Shown piece by piece: positions 11,831 to 25,256 of a stretch of DNA of 64,000 nt. The stretch is taken from NCBI GenBank assembly GCA_013365325.1, contig JABVXV010000208.1:1-64000 (forward strand), read 5' to 3'. Numbering within the stretch: the first letter of the stretch is position 1; every line of letters begins with the position of its first letter. The position numbers and the translations under genes are program-made. The DNA comes from Dipetalonema caudispina (lineage: Eukaryota; Nematoda; Chromadorea; Rhabditida; Onchocercidae). A model generated the notes under the pieces. The model saw nothing but the letters and a program-made list of their open reading frames with translations. It did no database searches and had not been told where the DNA came from.

Positions 11831-14800
11831 ATGTCGTATTCTGTTTGGTACGTGCTGTTTTTCGCATGTGTCACCGTAATGTCAAATGGTCTACCTCAGC
11901 ATATTGTGATTCAGACAGGCTGCTTCAACATTTATCAACCGTGTTCAGAAAGATATCGATCATGGCAGAATAGTACAGTTCTATAATGATCATATCATTT
12001 TATTACAAATCTTGATGAGAAGAGATTCTTTACTGAAGAATTTATCGGTTTCCAGGATGTTTTTGTCTCTTGGCAATGATTCGCCAATCTATTTTATTAT
12101 AACTGTACAGGATTTTTGCAGATCGGCCATCGATCAGACCACTATCATCAATAATAACTCATCGTTTGATGATCAGAACTAAATATGTCAACGATCTGAC
12201 AACGACACCGGCTTCATTAACGTTTCAATCAACAACATTAACCACCAAATCATCGCCGATTTGGTCTTCATTCCTCACAACATTGCTATCATTGCCACCA
12301 TCAGAAACAATAACTTCAAAAATGATCACCGCTACCACCACTATTACCTCCACAACTACCGCGACTCCCACCACTGTCATTACTAGCGCCATTCTCCCCA
12401 CTACTACCGCATTTCTAGAAACTATACCTTTTACTTCATCGACTAAACCTGAACAGCCGAGCTCTTCAACTCCCAATACGACAGTTGAGAAGCAATTTAC
12501 ACCGAGTCGGGAGAAACTACCTAGTTGGTGACGTTGTTTCAGTGAGATTTCAGGAAAATATTTAGATAGAAAGAATAATTTCTGTCATGTACAAAATTCA
12601 AAAAAATTATTTCCAATAAAATCACAACAAATGAACATTGGGAAGGGATTTCGCGGTGGTTTCCAACAAATCGGAATGCATGGAAACATGTTACCAGTGG
12701 TAACATTCAGCGGATTTCTCAGATTGAAAATAAATCGAAAAATTAGTGCCCGAGACATGAGATAATGAGCGGTTCAGAATTTTGGAATAATTCGATGAAC
12801 AGATGAATAAAACTTGAGAGCCAATTTTTATAGACCATGAAGAAGGTGTAAATCCATGTAAATATGGTGAACCTGCAAAAGGTTTCGATCAGAAGCCATT
12901 GATGTGCAGTTCGTTAAATTCAATGACATGCCCTAAAGGATTTTTTTGTCACATTGGAGCTTCTCGAGCAGAAACAGTTTGCTGTGAACGATCTGGGCGT
13001 GAGTTTAGTTTTTGAATTAACTCATATGTTCTCAATATATCTGGCATGGAAGATTGACCTGGAGAATTTATATGGGTAACGAAAATTCATAGATAGTGAT
13101 AGCATGAATTGCGTTATTAGAAGATGTATGTGTGATTTCAATAAGATTGAGATGATAACTGACCCAAAATTGACCAATTAAAACCACATGAAATACAAAT
13201 TCCAGTGGCAGATCCCTGCAGTTTACCAATGGATGAAGGTAAAGGAAGCACACAGCTAGAACGTTACTATTACGACGATAACTTCAGGAACTGTCAGCAA
13301 TTCATTTATCATGGAATGAAAGGCAATGAAAATAATTTCCGAACTTACGAAGAATGCAAACAGAAATGCATGCGTAGGTATTTCTTATCGAATTAATCGG
13401 TATGGGATACATTCACAAAGGAAAACAGTAAACGTTAAATAGATTTTAATAAATCGAAGTTATTCTCAATTATGCTCGCTTTTCTTTTGCGTCTCTCTTT
13501 TCCAATTTTTCTTTAATTTTAGGATGGGATTTGGTTTGTGAAATATCACCGAAAGCTTCTGAGCATCGCAGTTGTTCAGTGAATCGTCGTGAATGTGGTG
13601 ACGAACAGTGGTGTCATATTGGTTCCAGCGCTTATTCGTCGTTATGTTGCGCTAGAAGTCTGTGAAATTTTTTTTTTTTATTTTATTTGCTTTTTCTTTC
13701 TTTTTTGAAAGCTAAAGAAATAAGTGCAGACATCATGTGGCTGAAGCTACCTCCAATTTTTGTTAACTTGGCTTTATTGTCCAATGTCCAAGTGCTTTTG
13801 TAAGTTTTTTACCAATTCAAATCGTATTTTATTTAACTCTTTCAATTACTTTTTTATTTTTCAATTCAACTATTACCACAAAATATTGTTATACTTGAAT
13901 TGTAGATAATTGGCAAATCCACATCTGTGATGGTATTCTATTTGAAATAATTGAGAGTCTTTTTCAGTCGAATGAATATTTCACCAACAGTAATTTCAGA
14001 TTATCTTTTTTTTTGTTTCGAAAATCCTGCAATAATCTGAAAAATTCCAGCATCGATCAATCCCTGTGAACTGCCTGCTGCACACGGTGAAGGAAATGAA
14101 ACAATCATTCGATGGTTTGCGGATCCAAACGATCGTTCCTGCAATCGTAAATGCAAAATATTCACATACAAAGGCTTAAAAGGAAATCAAAATAATTTCC
14201 TCACTAAAGAAGATTGCGAACAACAGTGCAAAGGTGTGTTGCATTTCTCACAGTTAGAAAGTTAAATATGAGCATTTCTCAAATGATTGAAATTGTCACT
14301 CATTGCGACTCTTTGTCAGGAGAATGCGAAAATCCATGCGGCGCTGGAGTAATGCTTTTGACGTCTGGAAATATGCCATTCTTTTGTTCCTTAACGAATA
14401 CTTGTCCACGTAATTATTGGTGTCATATAGGTGCAAATACCAATACCACTGTTTGTTGTCTGAAAAGTGGTAAGTTTGGTGATTATATAAATTTTAAAAA
14501 ATTCATCTGTCTTATTGATTTAACATTCATAGTTAAGTTGAATAACATCGTGGAAATTAGGAATTATCTATTATTTTAAGATGTAAACCGTTGTGAACAA
14601 CCTATGATCGAAGGCACCGGTAACAGCAGTTTACTGAGATGGTATTTTGAACAGACTTCACACAAATGCTTTGCATTTTACTACCGTGGAAAAGAAGGAA
14701 ATCAAGTTTGTTTTTAAAAATGTTGCTGAATATTCAGGAATTTTATAGTTCGGAAAATCAAATCAGCGAATTAATTTGGGAAATACTCGAGCTCGAGAAA

Positions 14801-17800
14801 ATTCTCTGCACTAAGTGTTATTAATGTTTCAGTTCTATAATATTTCTAGCAAGTTACAAAGTTACTAACTTAACTTGACAAGTATGATATGTAACTGATG
14901 GAGAATTAATTAATTAATCGAATCCCCTCAAACTCTTTTACTGTTCCCAAGTAATTCCACTGATAAACTTATTCAACTTCACTTCGCTTGTTTGGCTAAT
15001 CTTACTGGCTCAATTTACTTGGGGAAAAGCGAACTACCTCGTTCATAGTCATTCTGCAACATCGGATTTGACATTTTGATTTGTAATTAACTTGACAATT
15101 TGATTTATGAATATAAGAATTGAACAATTCAGCTTATAAGTGAACAGTTAATTATTCTTTCGCCTGCTTTCATCTTTTTTCACTCAAATATTTGGCACTT
15201 TCATAGCCTATCAATGTATTTCTACTGAGTGGAAACCTGAAATCCCTTTCAGAATTCTTTTTTGACAGAAGATGACTGCAAGAATACATGTCCCGCATAT
15301 GAGAATCCATGTGGTAATGGGGAACTGCTTTTAATCGATAGTAAACCAAAAAGGTGTAATCCGGAAGAGCGTTGTCCCCAGACATACTACTGTCACATTG
15401 GAGCAGATAGAACACAGAACTTCTGTTGTCGTAAAAGTATGTATACCTTCTTCATCTATCGATTGTACACTTCATTTCGAATCTATTATACTAGCAGAAC
15501 TAACCTAATATTAGGTCATCACATAGAAGATAGATCGAGTTAATCCTTTTTCCGAGTCTGCATTTCTTGTTTCACAATGATGGAAAGAATTTAGAAATAG
15601 AATGTGAGAGTGAGTAATTATATGCTAGGATTAAAATAATAATGAATTTCGAGAGAGGTTAAAATGATAGCATAGTACCTGAAAAACAGTAGTGTTGCAA
15701 GAATAGCAATAACAGAAATCTAACAAGTGCGGTGTTAAGAAATCACAGCAATTGAAAGATTATCAAGGTAACATTATGACAAAGTAAGGAAATGTAAAAT
15801 GTAGAAACTATCAATGATAATTATGGGACCAATTAAGAAAATATAGCAGAGGAGAATGACATGTGGCAATGATGCACATTAGATTGATCATTCTACGTTT
15901 AGTGTATTATGTCAGATAGGTTAAACAGTTCATTGCAGACGGGAATCCGTGCGATCAATCGGTGGATCAAGGAGAAGGACAGTCTTTGTTTTTAAGGTAT
16001 TATTATGATAAGGATTCCCATCGATGTCGTGAATTTGCTTATTATGGCTCAAGAGGAAATGCGAATAATTTCTTAAGTGAAGAAGACTGTGAAGCAACGT
16101 GCCCTGGTAAGTGCCAAATTCTTAAGAATCACGCGGTTCTCCAGAATATCTGATTTTTTTCAAAATCTTCAGTTTCGATAGAAGCTTAGTAAAACGCTCG
16201 ATTATTTGTGATTACCAAGATATCACATCTTGATTCATCTGTTCGAAAGATAATCATCTGATCATTTTTGCAGTAATACCAAATCCATGTGCATATGGGA
16301 GACCACTTACGAATGCTGAAAATGAACCCATAATTTGTGGTGGTAGTGAAGGTTGTCCCGACAATTATTATTGCCATATTGGAAGTTCTCCAGAGACAAC
16401 AAATTGTTGTCCAGGATGTTTGTCTTTTCTTTTTTATACGTTTAATTAGCGTAGTTTTCTGTTGCCCATTAAAATGACACTCATTATTAGCAAAAGTGTT
16501 AACATCTGTAAAATTATGGTTGAATCATTTTGATGAAGAAACGGCAAAAAAATGAAATGATTATTTTCATAGTCAGTAAGTTAATGTCTTGAAAAAGCTT
16601 AGATGATCGCTGTCACCAAACTCTTACCCTATTATTATCTTACCTTAACATCGTCACTTACAGTTAAGTTGCTGTCATAGCAAACTTCATGTTGCAGCTA
16701 ACGATACGTGTAAGTTGCCATTAGAAGTTGGTAAAGGCACTGAACAACTGCAGAGATGGTACTTTGATCGGGAACAACAAATGTGTGATCAGTTTGTTTA
16801 TCGCGGTCTTCACGGCAATGCCAACAATTTCATTACACAAGAAACCTGTCAACAAAATTGCGAGGGTTTGAGATATCACAATTTCATGCTAAAAAAACTT
16901 TGTTTTATTGAATTTCTCATGTTCTTCAATTCTTCCTCCTTCGCCGCTCAATAGTATTTGTATTATAATCATAACGCCTTTCCGCATGCTAGATTTATCT
17001 TGTGATAGTGGATTGAGAAAAGTAAACAAATGATAGATATAGCATTTGATAAATTCGATCATCACTATGATCAGTGATTGAAAATGTAGAGTATATTTAT
17101 TCCAGAAATGAATCCATGTGGAAGTGGAACACCACTTACGGACGGGAAGGGAAAGCGGATTTTTTGCAAATCAAGTGGATCAGATGATTGTCCAAATGAT
17201 TACTTTTGTCATAGAGGGTCATCATTTTTAACGACGCAATGTTGTCCTCGACAAGGTAAATTTCCTTTTTAGAAAAAAATTTTTCGAATTATTTGAATTG
17301 TTTCGTTTTTAAAAAACAAATAAATGATAGTGAAAATAAACCGTTTCCTGATGAGAATGGAAGCTGAAAAGAAGAAGGAAACAGACGCATGAGTAAAATG
17401 AAGCAAGACTCGTTTTCACTTCACATTTTTGCCAACTATTTCAGAGGATAAGAATCCATGTGAACAGTCGCTGTTAACTGGGTACGGAGATGAAGAAATT
17501 CTACGTTGGTTCTATGACGCGAGCCGTAAAAAGTGTTTGGAATTCACTTACAATGGTTTGGGTGGTAATGAAAATAATTTCCTTTCGAGAAAAAACTGTG
17601 AGGAATCTTGCAAAGGTGTTTTTTTTTCTCTAAATTAGGATGGTGATGGAGAAGTCTAGAAATAAGCAAACAAGGCCGAAATTTGGAAGACTTGGAATTA
17701 TTAATATCGCCGGAGAAAGTTTTTGATTGTTAATCATTCGTCGTTAGAATATCCTTTCAAGAAAACGCGGCATTTAAAAACAGAATGTTTTTAAATAGAA

Positions 17801-18467
17801 AAGAGAATAAGGATTTGAATATTATCAGTATTTGATCAGAATTTAATCGTATTCAGAAAGAAAGTATTACTGTCCTCATGGCGATCCACTTATGGAAGCA
17901 TCTGGAAAAGTTCTGGCCAAGTGCGGAGTGGATGATGCATGTCCACTGGGATTCATATGCAACATGGATGATGAAAAAAACATCACTGCATGCTGCCCGG
18001 TGTCTTGAAATTGTTTCTCAAAAGAAAATATGGTCTTAAGTCCAAAATGGCAAATTTTGAATCTTAGTTTTTTAACAAAAAGTGGAAGTTTTGGTCCCCA
18101 TTCAATAATTCCTACTAAGTTTGGTAGTTTCTATAGGATCCTGCAAATTTCTGCCTACAACCAATGGACCCGGGACTACAATGTAAGGAATTTGAAACGC
18201 GATATGGATATGACCCAGAATTGGATGATTGTGTTTATTATCAATATGGAGGTATTCTGCATTTTTGGATGTTTAGGAAGTTAACCTTTTGCTAATAGTA
18301 GCAGTAGTTTTTTAAGCTACAGTGAATGGTTGAAGAGTGACTTTGGTCATGGCCGTGGATATAAGATGTTGTAAATGATTTTCTCTAATCATACAGGTTG
18401 TGGTGGTACATTGAATAACTTCGAAACGTTGGAAAAATGTACTGAAATATGTTGCAAGAACGACTGA
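11831..18467 (+). CDS. Secreted multi-Kunitz/lustrin protein (7 lustrin-type + 7 Kunitz modules)
   Basis: A large secreted, cysteine-rich, protease-inhibitor-like protein. The start exon (ATG 11831) encodes a signal peptide (MSYSVWYVLFFACVTVMSNG). A Thr/Ser-rich, mucin-like exon follows at about 12121-12527. Seven pairs of modules come next, each a lustrin-type cysteine repeat (NPC....C....CP..Y.CHIGA......CC) then a Kunitz domain. Lustrin exons are near 12833, 13523, 14321, 15294, 16274, 17106 and 17857. Kunitz exons are 13212-13375, 14051-14233, 14588-14705 continued at 15253, 15939-16106, 16698-16865, 17445-17615, and 18137-18251 continued at 18398. Most modules are on single symmetrical phase-1 exons. 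Kunitz 1-6 keep C5, C30, C51 and C55 but lack C14 and C38; only Kunitz 7 has all six cysteines, with Lys after C14. The stop is TGA 18465-18467. The layout resembles nematode moulting-cycle Kunitz proteins such as MLT-11, but orthology is not established. How the signal-peptide exon joins the next exon is unresolved. Confidence 0.94.
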
Positions 18468-18583
18468 GCTAATGGTTCAACGGAAACTTCAGCAGATGAC
18501 TTCTGGGATTTGTAAATCAGCCAGCGCTGTTTTTTTCAAGTTATTTAATAAGAATGAGACTTTTCCATCGAATTATGCTAAAA

Positions 18584-18589
18584 AATAAA
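18584..18589 (+). terminator. Probable polyadenylation signal (AATAAA) of the Kunitz/lustrin gene
   Basis: AATAAA lies about 117 bp after the stop codon at 18465-18467, a normal distance for a nematode 3' UTR. Confidence 0.55.
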
Positions 18590-21500
18590 GCTAAACATGA
18601 AAATAAATCCAAACTCGAGAAGTTAAAAGTGGAAAAGAAAACTGCACAAAATTCCTTTCTGAACTATCGTCTCGAGACTTTATGGCTGAACTAGTTTATC
18701 ATTTGACTTATTATTATTAACAGAGTAACTGTATATACTTTGTACAGATTTCTATCCTGGATCAGTTTCTTATACTCAAATCCATTGCTCTGTTAATTAA
18801 GTGATCATTAACGATGGCTTGTGAATAGTTGATATCCTGTCTTTTCAGCATATAGAATACTTATTAACAAGCGAAACTAACAGAAATGGCTACAATTGTT
18901 GGCCATTTATTTGCACAGCAGTTTTTGAATGACGGCCAAGGAGATGTAACTATTTGTTTGATAGATGGGATTAATTGTTAGTGAATTATTTTACTGTATA
19001 TTCAAAATTGTATATTTTTTAAATCCGAGTGTTATTATATGTAAATTTTGTTGAATAATTTCATTGTTTCGAACTATTTGTGTCACAATTAATGTTGCAT
19101 TATACGTTATGTTAGCCATTATGCAAAAATGAAATTGTGCTTTTTATATTTAGCTGCGTTTGCATTCTTTGTTTTATTTATAATTTATTTTTAGACTTTT
19201 AATTTTTCACCAACCAGCCTGGGAAAGGCAGAAGTCATATAAATCGTCGTCAAAATTGTCATATTACTGCTGATAATCTTTTGTGCTTAAAATGTTCACT
19301 TAGTTCTCCATAAAATTGCAATTTTAGTGTTTGTTTAAATCACACTTCCATTTCCTATAAAGTTACTTGTTTGGATGTAGGTTTGTCAAAGATACCATTT
19401 TACTTAGCTATGCATTTCATTGTTTAAATTTAAAGTCGTTAATGGCAGCATTTTACTTTAATAAATAGTAAACAATCATGATGGAATAATTTCAAAATCC
19501 ATAAAATAGGACAGTTGTGAGGTGTGATCTGTTGCGGTCTAATAATAATGCGTACTTACTGTAATGACCTATTTGTGTCCAGTTTTCCGATAATTCAGAA
19601 TGATGCTTAATTTTGGGATAGTGCGGTAAATTAGACAGAGTGGATATCATTATTTACTTGTGTCAGTGTAGAAAAATGGTAATAGTGTTTTGACCTCATA
19701 AATTCATTAATTCGAAGCTTTATATTGCCAGCGATAACAACACGCAGGAGGAAGCAGGTTATAGCAGAAGTTCAACATGAAATTTTGATAACTTTTCCGT
19801 ATTAACGAAATTAAATCCTTTTTTGTCGAAACAAGAGAATGCAGTGGAAGATTATAATTCATTCCACGGTACAGAAAATTTACCATTTATTTGAAGGAAG
19901 AAAGGAGCAAAGCTAATGAGTTACATCAATCACATATCCTTGACAAAACCGTTTGTTTTCGGACCCTTTAAATATACGAAACTTTCCCCCATTGCATTTT
20001 ATGTTGCATAAAATGCAAGTTAAAAAAGTGGAAATGTGTCATTCATTCATTGTGTAGAAGATTGATAATACGATTGTCGTATGACAACGGTAGAAGAGAA
20101 AATTAAGGTAGAAAGTGAATGGAATGTGAGCGACCTCAATTTTTGTTACTGAATAACTAACTGACATAATAATCTTTCCTGTTCCACTCATTTCATTGAC
20201 AGTTGGATGACATTTAATTTGCCATAAAATCATCGAATTCGTGGTAATCGGAAGGCAAGTTATTCGTGTAATGCAAAGCTAATGCAGTATCTGGTGCAGA
20301 AGCATTGAATAGGCAGTTGTTTGTTCTTTTTATCTTACACGTTTTCACGCTGTATGTTAACATTTAGTTAAACTGACAGTTTATGACGAATTTATAGCTA
20401 TTCTTGAAAGATGCAAAAGTGTTGTATATAATTAAATATTCACTTTTAGATGAAGTTAAACTACATGACATCTTTTATTATAAAATTCTCATTTGTAGTT
20501 ATGTCTAATGTTCATATAAATGATTGTAGTTATTCTTTGAGATTTGAAAGTTTACGACCGGTTTATCATTTACAATTGCATAATTATGTTTTCTTGTTGA
20601 AATATTGATATTGATATGCATATTTTCATGATGTATACATTTCTTAAGCGAAACAAATGATTTGATAACTAGTAAGGATAGTTATGCAAACGGCTGAGAA
20701 ATCCGAAAAAATATTTAAGGAATGTATTTCTTTCTGCAGTTTTATACTCATCCTTACTTTGAGAGTAGTTCGGGTTCGGATTTGAACTGGTAAATGTTAA
20801 TATCACAAAATGTGTGACACTAATCGGAATAGCAAAAGGAAAAATATTCGCATTTGTGAAAAGCTTGAAAGGAAAATTGATGGTTATGGCTAATCTATCG
20901 GTGCCAGGAAGAGGCTTATCTATACAAGCATTCTCATCTACCCATTTACCGTTTCTGCACTCTCCTATTTCCGATCTTATTGATGAAATGCGGAATGTAA
21001 TGAACCTTTTCCGCCGGACATCATTTCAAATTTCCCTACCTTATATATACCACAAGCGACGATTACTACTCATTCTTCTGCTGAATATAGAGTTTTATGC
21101 CCGAAGCGGTTATTTTAGCAATATGCTCCCCAAGTTTGACCTCTCCTTCTAATCCAACTTGGAATTTGCAAATCAACTTCGAACTTGAGAAAATATTAAA
21201 ATTTCGACAGCGATTTTAGTTTCCTAGTTGGGAATATTGAACAGATTTTAAACGTAATGCTTCCTGAGGTCAAAGGTGATAAAAGGTTTTTGGCGAACGA
21301 GCCACAGTAGAATTTATTTTATTTAAAAAGGTGCTAGAATTCCTGCTCTCTGTCTATCGCGATTGTCTGTTTCTCTAATTTTCGAAATTGGAGATTATTT
21401 TAGATGGCGAAAAAAATCAGAGATGTCTTCTTTTCAATGTTGGGTAATAGAATTAAAAATGAAAGTGCGATAAATGAATAGGAGAATATTTCTAGAAAAA

Positions 21501-24500
21501 TCAATGAAACCAAGAAAGTGAATTGAAATCTTATGGACTTTGAATAAATTTTTCAGAAGCACTTAGTACATACTTCTCATCTTTTTTGTTCGCATAAAAA
21601 CAAATCATTTATGTGATAGAATGAGGTGACTAAAATAAATCTGTTCAATATTCATCAAATCCGAATGCATTTCCGTTTCACTTCCGATTCTTGTTGAAAA
21701 CTTCATGATGTAAAATGCTAAAAGATTGTTTAATTGTTTTGAAATACTAACAACAAATAAAGATGACAGTATAATTATTCCTACTGAGTACTTCTCATCT
21801 GTAATGTATGAATCAAATTGCCTTTGCGAATTAATAAGCAATGAGAAGCCTTAATCAGCAATTTTCCTCTTCTCTTTTCATCTTTTGAATTTCTTAGGCT
21901 TAATATCTCACAGAACTTATATATTTGGAAGGCAGTCTCTTTTTGTTCAAATTAAACCATTTTCTAATAGTGAAATTTAATACACAGTCTCTACAAGAGT
22001 GGCAAGCATATTTCTTAAGTTTAATTTCGAGAATATGTATTCATCGAGAATGTTTTCATACGAATGCAAATGAGTGCTTAGATTACAGCTCAGATAGCTA
22101 AAAATTTAGACTTTAAACTAAAATATCTGTTTGGGGAAGAATCCATGTGCAGCTGTTTATTTTTAATTTCAAGATAATTCCAGTAGTGCAACGAAAAATT
22201 CAACAGTAGTTTCAAATCCTATTTGGAAGCAAAAAGGTACCTTTGTTTGTTGCTTCCGTTTTGTAAAAGCCCACTTTATTCCTATTCATTCTAAATTCAA
22301 ACTTCGTTTAGTAATTTTTAACATTTTCTCAAAACTTTCAAGCTCAGTTCCGCTATCGCTATATTGTTTGGTAATTAACATGTGCGTTTCACTACAACTG
22401 ACAATATGCCAGATTACCGAGCAAATTACTTTTCGTGTTAGCATGCTGTGCTAAAATAAATTAAGTTAGTTCAGACAGGTTTAGCTGAAACAACTAAACA
22501 ACTGTATGTATTTCAAGTAGCGGACTGTCGATAAACTGCTCATGCAGTAAGAAATCTGATAATATTGTGCAGTTCAGGTGAGACTTTGGATTCGGGTTGG
22601 AAAGTTGGATGAAACTGCGGGAAGTTTAACTGTGAAGGAAAAATGGGGAATTTTGCATCTATAACTTCATGGGCTTTTTTTCAAAATATTTAGTACCTGG
22701 AATGTTTAGGTTATTCATCAGCTAGATTTATCGGAGTAAATAATATTTGGGAGACTTGTTGGCTAAAAAAGAGGGAAGGAAGATTAGAGGAAATCCGTCA
22801 CAGTTTCACAACAAGGTGAGCTCCTGCCAGTTTCTTCATGGAATGCAAACAAATGGAATGAAGAAGAATTTTATGGTAACATTTCCTAAACTTTAGATTA
22901 AATGTTTGCAAAGCATTCGATTAATAGAAGCTTCAAATGTAGAGGAGCAGTTCAACTTGAAATTTAATTTACTTTTCGCTCATTGATTCTTTTTCCGGAA
23001 ATATGTAACAGTTCTCGTGCTCGAAATAACGGTCTTTCTCAAAATTCCACAATTATTTCCTCTTTACGTCTCATTTACTGCATCATATTGTTGTTGGAGC
23101 TTCGTTTTTTATTTGACCATTCATGATTTCAAATGAAAGTGGCAATCAGCGCTTTCTGGGAGTATCTTTAATTTATACGCAGCATTTAGCTTCAGTTAGC
23201 TTCAGTTGGCAATTGAAAATTATCGAAGAAGTCTGAGACGGAAGGAATTGGAAAAGTTACAACTTGGAGAAAGTTTACTCTTTAAAGTGAAATTCTTTTT
23301 CGTCATGAAAGGAATGATGAAAAAGGTGAAGAACATTTGCAGTGACAAGAAAGACACACTTCAAAATTTCCCATTCAACATTATTATCAGCAGGATGAGT
23401 ACTTCCACTTATGTTTAATAGCCTTTAAATTTTAATTGACCTCCAAAATTCACATACTATGAATCAACTAATCCATTCCGTTTTTCGTAACTCATTCCTG
23501 TCATGCTCTTTTCCGGATGTTTTGTGATGATTTCTTCTTTTAGAATATACATCCTTTAATAGAGGAAGAACTTAAACTTTCTGCCAAAGACAATTATACT
23601 TCGTTTATCCTTGCCTTCTGCTCTTTCAACATGGTTGTGGTAACTTTTGCTCCCATTTCAAGAGATAAGTAAATTCCCTCTGAACTTAGATCTTCCTATT
23701 AAAAAAGCTGCAGTCTTTTTGGCAGTACCGTGCCAAATGAGAATTGCGCTTACTGAGCTTCCGATTGGTACTTACCTGAAAACGACCTTGCAAATTAAGA
23801 CAGCAATATAGAAGCAGAGAAATCATATCTATCCATGTGATCGTATCCATTCAGTTCTTTTTGAATAAGTACTGCTATGGGTTGAATTTTCATACGATAT
23901 AGTATAAGTACGGTTTGTTGCTTAAATGAATTGTCTCATCTCTTAACTCGTAGGTATTGCAATTATAGTTACCGTTCCTAAACCTTCTTTTTTCAATCTC
24001 TAATTATGAAGTGAACTACATCGGTGATCAGCTCAGAATAAGTGTATCTTAGCATAGCAAAATTAGCTGTTCGTGATGTCAAATTGTCTTGTTGAATCTA
24101 TTTCCTTATTACACAAAGGTTGCTTTTGAATAATCATTAGACCAAATCAAATTGTTTCCTTTAAATACCCATTTCTTCACTTCATTTCTGAAATTTTGAC
24201 AAAGCGGGTAACTATGAAAGCATTCTATTTCAATTGTCTTCAAATCAAGGTCGTTTAATAAAAGAACGAAAACCTGTATTTTTAAAAGACGCCCTGCTGA
24301 ATATCCGGATCCCATGTAGAAAACTTGATTTGAAAATTACGAAAGGAAGAGAGATTATAAGAATGAACAGGCTTTCAAAGAGATATTAGTTTGATGAAAT
24401 GAAATCAATAACATGATTTCAGAAACATACGTATTTGGTATAATAGCAGGAGTAGGATTTTCGATAGCAATACTACTGTTGGTTCCGATATTCATTGATG

Positions 24501-25256
24501 CCATGAGTGTATTACATGTCCAACCTATTTCACAAGCAAACTGAATAGATAAATCCATCATTCCTCTTTTCAATACATATTTGTACAGAGATCACAAAAA
24601 GACATTAAAACCCAATCAGTCATCCTTACGGAAGATCCGCACCTGCTCGTATACTATCTATTGCCTTTCCCGTCTCTTCGTTCTGCATCAGAAGAGAAAA
24701 GTGATAGAAGGAAATATATATATCTATTACATACTAGAAGGGAAGTGTTGAAAAGTAGATGAAAACGAAACGTGAAACTGAATGACCAGTAGTCGCCACC
24801 CACGAGTGACATCGACAAATGATTCCTGAACTGAAGTGATCAAAAGTTGTCAGACTATAACAAGAGCGCTCATGCTGATGATGATTATCGAAGCGATAAC
24901 TATTACGGCACAGCAAGTCTTCTAGATCCTACTCTGACAGTTATCTGTTCGTCCTTCTGAATCACGCAAATCTACTCTCCTTTGTTCCTACTTATGATTG
25001 TTCTCTTGTTGCTACTGCAACAAGTCTTTGCTGTTTGAACCGAAATAGCCGATGGTGGATGTATTTGCTGTTAGTGGAACTGCACGACAATCAAAAATCA
25101 TCTATTGGGGAGCTATCAGTGGATTACTGTCTACTTTGCTTCTGTATCTGTGGCCTAGTCCTGAAGGCCCATAATCAATGGTCTAAAATCAGTTTTACTA
25201 CGAGTGATCGACATTTTGAAGTGATACAGTTGTCGTTCACGGATGAACAGATTCAT
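18590..25256. other. Gene-poor intergenic region with weak exon-like segments
   Basis: About 6.7 kb in which no known protein family is recognised on either strand. One exon-like piece at 23205-23287 (+) has an acceptor (cttcag) and a charged helical peptide containing RRSLRRKELEKLQLGESL before a GT, but no partner exons were found. A set of minus-strand segments at 24.4-24.95 kb is listed separately. The remainder is AT-rich and may hold the promoter of the ADAMTS gene at its right end. Confidence 0.45.
24420..24945 (-). CDS. Candidate small membrane or secreted protein, several exon-like segments (unrecognised)
   Basis: On the minus strand a run of splice-bounded open segments appears. Around 24920-24860 is a strongly hydrophobic stretch (AVIVIASIIIISMSALVI) suited to a membrane anchor. 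About 24817-24730 is an open segment after cttcag. About 24686-24645 encodes NEETGKAIDSIRA between an AG and a GT. About 24543-24430 encodes a Cys/Thr/Asn-rich piece (CEIGWTCNTLMASMNIG). The phases between segments could not be made fully consistent and no family is recognised, so this may be a lineage-specific gene or chance. Confidence 0.22.

Noticed and set aside
12225..12476. Minus-strand Val-rich frame
   Set aside because: It is the antisense shadow of the Thr/Ser-rich exon; ACN/TCN codons read backwards give Val and Gly-rich sequence.
25035..25256. Upstream ATG at 25035 in frame with the ADAMTS signal peptide
   Set aside because: The longer N-terminus would bury the hydrophobic signal peptide behind about 74 residues; the ATG at 25257 places it at the start, as expected for a secreted protease.
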